Part shown: piece by piece, positions 1 to 5,299 of the stretch
How the letters are laid out: each line of letters opens with the position of its first letter
Numbering within the stretch: position 1 is the first letter of the stretch
Source: an uncultured Holophagaceae bacterium
GTDB lineage: Bacteria > Acidobacteriota > Holophagae > Holophagales > Holophagaceae
DNA: 5,836 nt
Direction of reading: 5' to 3'
NCBI GenBank assembly: GCA_903927605.1
Contig: CAIYNT010000252.1
Span: 1-5,836 of the forward strand
Position numbers and translations under genes: made by a program
Notes under the pieces: model-generated
Databases searched by the model: none
What the model was told of the DNA's origin: nothing
The model's input: only the letters and a program-made list of their open reading frames with translations

Positions 1-1049
1 CTGCCGACCGAGAGGGTCCCGGCCTCGAAGGATCGTTCCAGTTCGAGGGCCTGGTCCACCAGGTCAACGTGCTTCTTGGCATGGTCGGCGAGGCCCGCGA
101 ACTCGAGTTCCGAGAGGATCTTCTCCTCATCGTGGAAGTGCTGAGTGACTGCCGCCAGGAGGGCCTTGATGAACCCGGCTATTTCGTCGGCGGGGCGGCC
201 CGAGAGGGCTGCATCGAGCAGTTCGTTCGCCAGGTGGAACAGGTGCTCATGCTGGGCGTCGATGAGCGGGTGGCCACAGCAATAGTTCCCACTCCAGACC
301 AGTTTCAGAAAGGTCCCTTCCAGATGCTCGATAGCCGACTGGCCGTCGCTGCGGGTGAGGTCCGCCTCGACCCGGTTCCGGCCCTGGTCCTTGGCCCGGT
401 ACATCGCCCGGTCGGCGCGGTCCAGCCAGGCTTCCCTCGATTCTGAAGGCAGGCATTCCGTGACGCCCAGGCTGGCGGTGACATGGCCGATCCCCTCGAA
501 GGCCTGGGCGGCCAGGCTCTCGCGGATGCGTTCGGCGAGGGCTATGGCACTGGCGAGTCCCGTGTTCGGCATGAGGACGAGAAATTCCTCTCCGCCCCAC
601 CTGGTCAGGGAATCCGACAGGCGGATGGCGGCGCGGATGCGGTTGGCGACCTCCCGGAGGACCTGGTCCCCCACGGGATGTCCGAAACTGTCGTTGATCC
701 GCTTGAAGTGATCGATGTCGAGCATGAGCAGGGACACCGGGTGCCCGTACCGATTGGAGCGGTGGATCTCCCCCTCCACCGCCTGCTCGAAGTGGCGCCG
801 GTTCCAGGCGCTGGTCAGCAGATCCGTGCTGGCGAGCTGCTCCAGTGTGCGGAAGAGATTCTCGTCAACCCGGAAGTGGTTCTCGGTGCAGTTCTTCAGG
901 AAGCGCAGGAGCTCTTCGACCGCCTCACGATCCAGTCCCGATCTCACGGCGTCATCGAGCTGGTTGATCGTGTCCACCAGCGTCTTGTGCTGCTCGTCGA
1001 TTTTTGGATGACCGACCTGAAGGCGGGCGTCCCAATCCATCAAGGGCAT
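1..1049 (-). CDS. Diguanylate cyclase with hemerythrin-like modules on both sides of GGDEF (3' partial)
   Basis: This gene probably makes cyclic di-GMP from two GTP under control of a di-iron oxygen/redox sensor. I read 349 codons before the window edge. Residues about 6-72 resemble the first two helices of a bacteriohemerythrin (W6, H14, DEQH with H21, then H58-F-x-x-D62-E63). Residues about 73-230 are a GGDEF domain: D76-LLTSAWNRR start, LDIDHFK (D111), N119, D128, active-site GGEEF at 152-156, and an inhibitory I-site RxxD at 143-146. Residues from about 250 are a second hemerythrin domain (W252, GHPLIDAQH with H267, H304-FHDEE with E308, H323, H327). Its final helix with the expected His and Asp lies outside the window. 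There is no membrane segment, so it is probably cytosolic. The start ATG at 1049 follows GGAG at six bases, and a TAG lies in frame upstream. The GGDEF assignment is secure; oxygen sensing is inferred from the family. Confidence 0.93.
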   Translation of the reverse strand, partial: MPLMDWDARLQVGHPKIDEQHKTLVDTINQLDDAVRSGLDREAVEELLRFLKNCTENHFRVDENLFRTLEQLASTDLLTSAWNRRHFEQAVEGEIHRSNRYGHPVSLLMLDIDHFKRINDSFGHPVGDQVLREVANRIRAAIRLSDSLTRWGGEEFLVLMPNTGLASAIALAERIRESLAAQAFEGIGHVTASLGVTECLPSESREAWLDRADRAMYRAKDQGRNRVEADLTRSDGQSAIEHLEGTFLKLVWSGNYCCGHPLIDAQHEHLFHLANELLDAALSGRPADEIAGFIKALLAAVTQHFHDEEKILSELEFAGLADHAKKHVDLVDQALELERSFEAGTLSVG

Positions 1050-1072
1050 TTCCTTCTCCAGAGCATGACCCG

Positions 1073-1118
1073 GCTATCGGAAGGATAGCTTACCCTCTCA
1101 AATTGTTGACAGGAGGGT
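1073..1118 (-). terminator. Two small adjacent inverted repeats in the spacer; weak terminator or regulatory site
   Basis: The 69-bp gap between the 87-aa gene and the cyclase gene holds two hairpins. The first pairs ACCCTC (1092-1097) with GAGGGT (1113-1118) and continues inside as TCAA (1098-1101) with TTGA (1106-1109) around a four-base loop, leaving a three-base bulge. The second pairs GCTATC (1073-1078) with GATAGC (1084-1089) around five bases. Neither is followed by a T-run on either strand, so this is not a standard factor-independent terminator. It could weaken read-through into the cyclase gene or bind a regulator. Function is inferred only. Confidence 0.25.
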
Positions 1119-1382
1119 CTACTCCGAGCTCGGTACCTTCGCCGCGAGATCATCCAGCACCTGCAGCATGTGCTGGCACTCTTCGCAGCTGGTGTCTGGA
1201 GTGCCGCAGGGAAAGCCGTCGCCCTGCATGCCCAGGCAGCGGGGCTGCTGGATGAAGCGCATCAACTCGGCCAGCAGGCCAGAGATCCTCGTGCGCAGCG
1301 GACTGTCGGGGATCTCCCGGAGGGCCAGGACGAGCTTCCATTCCTCGACATTGAGGACGGTCTGGATGGCGGCGTCCGTCAT
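1119..1382 (-). CDS. Small protein of unknown function with four cysteines, last gene of the oxidoreductase operon
   Basis: I do not recognise this 87-residue protein. The first 45 residues look helical and amphipathic (NVEEWKLVLALREIP, then SGLLAELMRFI). A cysteine cluster follows: C49, C59, C66 and C69 (C-x9-C-x6-C-x2-C), with H71 beside it, then a short helix and a charged tail ending in SSE. The cluster could bind zinc or an iron-sulfur cluster, but no known motif fits. There is no signal peptide or membrane segment. It is supported as real by a GGAGG at 1388-1392 five bases before the ATG, and by its position only 18 bp after the stop of the beta-gamma gene. That makes co-transcription, and possibly a role in assembly or regulation of the enzyme, likely but unproven. 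The opposite-strand reading here is a shadow. Confidence 0.8.
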   Translation of the reverse strand: MTDAAIQTVLNVEEWKLVLALREIPDSPLRTRISGLLAELMRFIQQPRCLGMQGDGFPCGTPDTSCEECQHMLQVLDDLAAKVPSSE

Positions 1383-1387
1383 GGCTG

Positions 1388-1392
1388 CCTCC
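1388..1392 (-). promoter_or_regulatory. Ribosome binding site of the 87-aa gene
   Basis: GGAGG on the minus strand lies five bases before the ATG at 1382, inside the 18-bp gap after the upstream stop. It is the main non-homology evidence that the small gene is translated. Confidence 0.7.
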
Positions 1393-1400
1393 GGGGTGAT

Positions 1401-2831
1401 TCAGTTGGAGAGGGCTTCCACCGACTTGATGCCCCAGGCGAAGGCTTCTTCGTTGAGGGGGATCAGGGCGCACTTGTCCTTCAGGGCCACGCGGATGGCG
1501 GTGAGCATGGTCTCCTTCGGGAAGATGCCGGTGGCCGCCTGGAGGGCGCCCAGGGCCACGATGTTCTTCACCACGGCCTTGCCCAGGTCCGTGGCGATGC
1601 CGGTGAAGGGCACGGGGAAGACCTTGACGCTGGGATCGAGTTCCGGGGCATCCGCGATCACAGAGCAGTCGTAGATGACGTAGCCGCCTTTGCGCACGGT
1701 GGGGCCGAACTTGGTGAGGCTCGGCGCGTTGAAGGCGATCAGCACATGGGGATCGTGCGAGGCCGGGTTCAGCACTTCCTCACCAGCCACATGGACATCG
1801 GCGTAGGAGGTGCCGCCGCGGCTTTCGGGGCCGTAGCTGGGAATGTGCGTGGCATCGAATCCTTCGTTGATGCCGGCGCGGGCGATGAGCATGGCGGCGG
1901 TCTGGGCGCCGTCGCCGCCGGAACCCGCCAGCTTGAGCGAGACGTCATGTGGGGCGAGATGGGTGGGGAAGCCCTGGCAGTGGCGTGTGGGATGTTCGGA
2001 GGTGGCGCCGGTCAGGCTGAGGATCTTCGCGCCATCGAAGCTGGGCGGGTTCCTCTGGAACCAGGGCTCGACCGTAAGGTCCTTCTTCACGCCGAGCGGA
2101 AATACCGGCTCCATGCACTCCTTGACCCACTTCTCGGTATCTTCGGGCGTCATCTTCAGATGCGTGGGGCACTCGGCCAGCACCTCGATGAAGGCGTAGC
2201 CGCGGCCTTCCACCTGGAGCTGGATGGCCTTCTGGATGGCCTTCTTGGCCTTGATGCGCTGCTTGGTATCGAAGAGCGCCACGCGTTCGACGTAGACGGG
2301 GCCGTCCAGCCCGGCGATGATTTCCGCCATCTTCATGGGCTGGCCGTTGAACCGGTTGCGGCCTGAGGGACTGGTGGTGCTGGTCTGGCCCATCAGCGTG
2401 GTCGGGGCCATCTGGCCGCCGGTCATGCCGTAGATGGCGTTGTTGATGAAGATGACGGTGATGGGGGCGCCCAGTTGGGCGGTGGCGATGGTCTCGGCGA
2501 GACCAATGGAGGCCAAGTCGCCGTCGCCCTGGTAGCTGATGACCACACACTCAGGGTTGGCGAACTTGTGGCCGATGGCGACCGCGGGGGCCCGGCCATG
2601 GGCGGCCTGGCTGTTGCCCACGTCGAAGTAGTAGTACAGGAACACGGAGCAGCCGACGGGGCTGATGGCCACCGTGCGGTCCTGGATGCCCAGGTTGTCG
2701 ATGGCTTCGGCCATGAACTTGTGGGCCAGCCCGTGGCCACAGCCGGGGCAGTAGTGGGTGGCATGTCCCTTCAGGCCTTCGGCATGGGAGTGGCGCTCGA
2801 ACTTGTCGTAGATGACGCTGGCCTTGCTCAT
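1401..2831 (-). CDS. 2-oxoacid:ferredoxin oxidoreductase (VOR/KOR type), fused beta and gamma subunits
   Basis: This 476-residue protein carries the thiamine-diphosphate subunit and the gamma subunit in one chain. With the delta-alpha chain upstream it would convert a 2-oxoacid plus CoA to acyl-CoA and CO2 while reducing ferredoxin, in the cytosol. The beta part (about 20-250) has YCPGCGHG at 27-34, PVGCSVF at 58-64, AHGRAPAVA at 77-85 and the TPP/Mg2+ motif GDGD at 102-105 with NN at 130-131, followed by YGMTGGQMAPTT. The gamma part (about 297-470) begins KLAGSGGDGAQTA at 300-312 and continues with SYGPESRGGTSYADV at 332-346; the usual GGQG is GGDG here. The start has AAGGAGG seven bases upstream (2839-2845) and overlaps the upstream stop as ATGA, so the two are translationally coupled. 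Whether the substrate is 2-oxoisovalerate or 2-oxoglutarate is undecided. Confidence 0.93.
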   Translation of the reverse strand: MSKASVIYDKFERHSHAEGLKGHATHYCPGCGHGLAHKFMAEAIDNLGIQDRTVAISPVGCSVFLYYYFDVGNSQAAHGRAPAVAIGHKFANPECVVISYQGDGDLASIGLAETIATAQLGAPITVIFINNAIYGMTGGQMAPTTLMGQTSTTSPSGRNRFNGQPMKMAEIIAGLDGPVYVERVALFDTKQRIKAKKAIQKAIQLQVEGRGYAFIEVLAECPTHLKMTPEDTEKWVKECMEPVFPLGVKKDLTVEPWFQRNPPSFDGAKILSLTGATSEHPTRHCQGFPTHLAPHDVSLKLAGSGGDGAQTAAMLIARAGINEGFDATHIPSYGPESRGGTSYADVHVAGEEVLNPASHDPHVLIAFNAPSLTKFGPTVRKGGYVIYDCSVIADAPELDPSVKVFPVPFTGIATDLGKAVVKNIVALGALQAATGIFPKETMLTAIRVALKDKCALIPLNEEAFAWGIKSVEALSN

Positions 2832-4228
2832 GCGCGGACCTCCTTCTTGCCCAGCACCAGGGCCATGATCTCGCTCTGCTGGGGCAGGACGCCGCCCATG
2901 CGGCGGACGGCTTCGAGCTCGGGGAACTGCCGGATGCCGGCCTTGCTCAGCGCCAGCCGGATCTCATCCTCCAGCTGGCCATTGCTGGCCTCGACCACCA
3001 CGATGCGGTCAGCGCCCTGGATGGCGGCCCTCAGTTCCTCCACCGGGAAGGGCCAGAGGGTGATGGGCCGGAAGAGGCCGGCCCTGATGCCCTGATTACG
3101 GAGGTCCTGCACGGCGCCCTTGGTGGTGCGGGCCGGCGTATTGCAGGCGATGAGGACCACCTCGGCGTCGTCGCAGAGGAAGCTCTCGGCGCGGGTTTCC
3201 ACTTTCATCGCTTCGTACTTGGCGACGAGGTGCTCGTTGTGCCGCTCAAGGTCGCTCTCTGTGAGGTAGATCGAGGAGATGAGATTCCGGCGGTGCATGG
3301 CATCGCCGTAGACCGCCCACTTGGGAATGCCGGGCTTGATCATGGCCTCGGGCAGCTGTACCTTGCCGGTCATCTGGCCCAGGTAGCCATCGCTGAGGAT
3401 GACCACCGGGTTGCGGTACTTGAAGCTAAGCTCGAAGGCCAGCATGGTGAGGTCGAGCATCTCCTGGGGTGTGGAGGGGGCCAGCACCAGGGCCTGGGTG
3501 TTGCCGTGGCCGAGGCCGTGGCAGGCCAGCTTGATGTCGGACTGCTCGGGGGCGATGTTGCCCAGGCCCGGCCCGCCGCGCATGACGTCCACGAAGACGC
3601 CGGGCAGCTCCGACCCGATCATGTAGGACACGCCCTCGAGCATCAGGCTGAAGCCCGGCGAGGAGGTGAAGGTCATGGTGGGGAGTCCCGCGCCTGCGGT
3701 GCCATACATCATGTTCACGGCGGCGACTTCACTGACGGCCTGGAGGAAGGTGCCGTCGAGCTTGGGCAGGAACTTCGCCATCAACTCGGCCCCCTCAGTA
3801 GAGGGCGTGATGGGGTAGCCGTAGACATGGCGGCAGCCGGCGAGGATGGCGCCGATGGCCGAGGCGTAGGTGCCCTTGATGACCAGGGGCTCCGTGCGGG
3901 GCAGGGGCAGCACTTCGGAGGGCAGGTCCACCGGCACCGGCGCGTCGCAAGGCCTCACGCCGAAGAGCTTGGCCGGATCCTCCAGCTCGAAATCCTGGAT
4001 CTCGCCTTCATGAGCCGGGCGCAGACCGTAGGGCTCGGGGCAGGCGTCCATGCAGAGGCCGCAGGCATTGCAATTCGTCAGATCCAGTTCCACGGGCACC
4101 AGCCCGGTCAGGGGGTTGATCTGGTCGCTGAGCGTGATGCAGTCCTTGGCGCAGGCATCGAGACACCGGCCGCAGCCCTTGCAGTACTCAGGGAGCAGAA
4201 AGGGTTTCGGTCGTTCTTTGAGGGCCAT
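2828..4228 (-). CDS. vorB: 2-oxoacid:ferredoxin oxidoreductase (VorB type), fused delta ferredoxin and alpha subunits
   Basis: From this start the protein has 466 residues. Residues about 10-70 form a 2x[4Fe-4S] ferredoxin (delta) module with C16-x2-C19-x2-C22-x3-C26 and C53-x2-C56-x2-C59-x3-CP (C63-P64); an extra C30 sits after the first motif. A linker (about 70-112) leads to the alpha subunit, which begins PLVIKGTYASAIGAILAGC and has the signature YPITPSTE at 138-145, then SEVAAVNMMYGTAGAG and the FTSSPGFSLMLEG loop typical of the pyrimidine-binding subunit. A C-terminal transketolase-like domain follows (about 340-460, RPITLWPFP, VVVEASNGQ). The module passes electrons from the TPP site to external ferredoxin. 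I chose the ATG at 4228 because AGGAGG sits four bases before it. An in-frame ATG at 4243 would add five residues (MSGGP) but has only AGGA nine bases upstream. The symbol follows the alpha-subunit naming of the VOR family; a 2-oxoglutarate enzyme (KorA) is the main alternative. Confidence 0.92.
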   Translation of the reverse strand: MALKERPKPFLLPEYCKGCGRCLDACAKDCITLSDQINPLTGLVPVELDLTNCNACGLCMDACPEPYGLRPAHEGEIQDFELEDPAKLFGVRPCDAPVPVDLPSEVLPLPRTEPLVIKGTYASAIGAILAGCRHVYGYPITPSTEGAELMAKFLPKLDGTFLQAVSEVAAVNMMYGTAGAGLPTMTFTSSPGFSLMLEGVSYMIGSELPGVFVDVMRGGPGLGNIAPEQSDIKLACHGLGHGNTQALVLAPSTPQEMLDLTMLAFELSFKYRNPVVILSDGYLGQMTGKVQLPEAMIKPGIPKWAVYGDAMHRRNLISSIYLTESDLERHNEHLVAKYEAMKVETRAESFLCDDAEVVLIACNTPARTTKGAVQDLRNQGIRAGLFRPITLWPFPVEELRAAIQGADRIVVVEASNGQLEDEIRLALSKAGIRQFPELEAVRRMGGVLPQQSEIMALVLGKKEVRA

Positions 4229-4232
4229 GGGG

Positions 4233-4238
4233 CCTCCT
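4233..4238 (-). promoter_or_regulatory. Ribosome binding site deciding the delta-alpha start
   Basis: AGGAGG on the minus strand lies four bases before the ATG at 4228 and inside the codons that a start at 4243 would use. This favours the inner start, although the spacing is slightly short. Confidence 0.55.
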
Positions 4239-4279
4239 GACATGGGTACACGTCCTAACCTGCGCTGAAGTGTCGATCT

Positions 4280-4370
4280 GCCCCATTGTGCCTGCGGTCA
4301 CAAGCATGAAAGGACACAGACCACCGCCGACCAATGGGGCCGAGATGGACTCCTGGCCGGGCGGTCTGTG
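4280..4370 (-). repeat. Two interleaved perfect inverted repeats in the leader of the oxidoreductase operon
   Basis: The 155-bp gap 4229-4383 lies between the NAD kinase stop and the delta-alpha start and holds no gene I can support. GCCCCATTG (4280-4288) is the exact inverse of CAATGGGGC (4332-4340), and CACAGACC (4315-4322) is the exact inverse of GGTCTGTG (4363-4370). The arms alternate, so in the leftward transcript the two stems either exclude each other or form a pseudoknot. No run of T follows and no known riboswitch class is recognised. I see no convincing -35/-10 pair here; the operon promoter may be in this gap, or transcription may continue from nadK. Confidence 0.4.
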
Positions 4371-4383
4371 CCGGTGTGCCCGC

Positions 4384-5262
4384 CTACCGGTCTCCCCAGT
4401 GCAGTTTCTGCTGCAGGAGGGAGAAGAAATCCAGGCCCGGCCGCTGAAGCAGGGTGATCCGGGTGCGGGCCTGGTACAGCCTCACCTCGTCCCCGGGCAG
4501 CACCCGGTGGCCCACCTGGCCATCCAACGTGAGGTGGGCGTCCTCCGCGTCCACTACCGTGATGATGATGGGCCCGTCCGCGGGCACCACCGAAGGGCGC
4601 AGCGTCAGCGTATGCGGGCAGATGGGAGCGATGACGAAGGCCTCCAGGCTCGGGTGCAGGATGGGGCCGCCGGCCGACAGTGAGTAGGCCGTCGAGCCCG
4701 TTGGCGTGGCCACGATGAGGCCATCCGCCTTCATGGGGCCCGCATCCTGATCGCCGACCCGAAGGCGCATGTCCATGATGCGGGCCAGGGCCCCCTTGGC
4801 GACGACGGCGTCATTCAGCACGGGCTGCCGGGTGAGCAGGGAGCCCTGGCGCCAGAGTTCCACCTCCAGCATGGTACGCACATCCGGCAGGAGCGATCCG
4901 GCCAGGAAGGCCTCCAGCGCCTCGCGGGCTTCGGACAGAGGGTGGGCCGTGAGGAACCCCAGGGAGCCCAGATTGATCCCCAGAATGGGTGTGCCACGCA
5001 GGCCCACCCGCCGGGCCGCGTAGAGCAGGGTCCCGTCGCCACCTAGCACCAGGCAGAGATCCGCCGGCGCCTCAGTGGTGCCCAGGTTCAGGTCGATCTT
5101 CAACCTGGTCGGATCCAGACCGGCCCGGAGCCAGGGGTCCTCGAGTCCCGGCTCGCCCGTGACGACCCAGCCCTGGTCCAGGAGCACCGGCAGGGCTTCG
5201 CGGAGCGTGGCGACGAGGTGCGGGGATTTGACCTTGGCGACGAGGATCAGTTGCTGGGACAT
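4384..5262 (-). CDS. nadK: NAD kinase
   Basis: The 292-residue product should phosphorylate NAD+ to NADP+ with ATP in the cytosol, the sole route to NADP in most bacteria. Family motifs are all present in order: GGDGT at 74-78 (D76 is the expected catalytic Asp), GINLGSLGFL at 95-104, R129-TML, NDAVV at 150-154, and ADGLIVATPTGSTAY at 179-193 followed by SAGGP. The C-terminal beta-sandwich follows, with ICPHTLTLRPSVVP and LTLDGQ. Length is normal for bacterial NadK. The start ATG at 5262 has no clear Shine-Dalgarno sequence. It shares the palindrome CATG at 5260-5263 with an in-frame ATG of the divergent gene. The next leftward gene starts 155 bp after the stop, so membership in the same transcript is uncertain. 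Confidence 0.96.
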   Translation of the reverse strand: MSQQLILVAKVKSPHLVATLREALPVLLDQGWVVTGEPGLEDPWLRAGLDPTRLKIDLNLGTTEAPADLCLVLGGDGTLLYAARRVGLRGTPILGINLGSLGFLTAHPLSEAREALEAFLAGSLLPDVRTMLEVELWRQGSLLTRQPVLNDAVVAKGALARIMDMRLRVGDQDAGPMKADGLIVATPTGSTAYSLSAGGPILHPSLEAFVIAPICPHTLTLRPSVVPADGPIIITVVDAEDAHLTLDGQVGHRVLPGDEVRLYQARTRITLLQRPGLDFFSLLQQKLHWGDR

Positions 5263-5268
5263 GCCAAC

Positions 5269-5296
5269 ACTCTACCGCTCTACCGCTATCCTTGAA
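5269..5296 (-). promoter_or_regulatory. Possible nadK promoter with little or no leader
   Basis: On the minus strand TTCAAG (5291-5296) and TAGAGT (5269-5274) are 16 bases apart and would place the first transcribed base at about the A of the nadK ATG. Both elements match the sigma-70 consensus only partly. The absence of a Shine-Dalgarno sequence for nadK is compatible with a leaderless message. A tandem TCTACCGC repeat (5271-5278, 5279-5286) overlaps the site. Confidence 0.2.
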
Positions 5297-5299
5297 CCC

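Noticed and set aside
247..600. Leftward open frame of 117 codons inside the cyclase gene
   Set aside because: It is another frame of the same strand as the GGDEF gene, rich in Arg, Pro and Gly, with no motifs.
1125..1137. CGAGCTCGGTACC matches a common cloning polylinker (SacI-KpnI stretch)
   Set aside because: The match is only 13 bases and does not extend on either side. The bases are in frame with the C-terminus of the 87-aa gene, so chance is the simplest reading, though a vector check at this junction is cheap.
1170..2366. Long rightward open frame of 398 codons opposite the beta-gamma gene
   Set aside because: It lies antisense to a clear TPP-binding/gamma fusion. Its translation is low-complexity, rich in Gly, Ala, His and Asp, with no motif, as expected for a shadow frame in GC-rich DNA.
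3230..4240. Long rightward open frame of 336 codons opposite the delta-alpha gene
   Set aside because: It is a shadow of the well-supported leftward gene: His/Gly/Ala-rich, with no recognisable domain.
4195..4307. Possible 37-codon leader peptide starting at ATG 4307 on the minus strand
   Set aside because: It has no ribosome binding site, no run of regulatory codons such as Val, Leu or Ile, and it runs out of frame into the delta-alpha gene.
4371..4390. CCGGT/ACCGG inverted repeat across the nadK stop as a terminator
   Set aside because: It is only a five-base stem with a ten-base loop and no T-run after it; short palindromes like this are frequent at this GC content.
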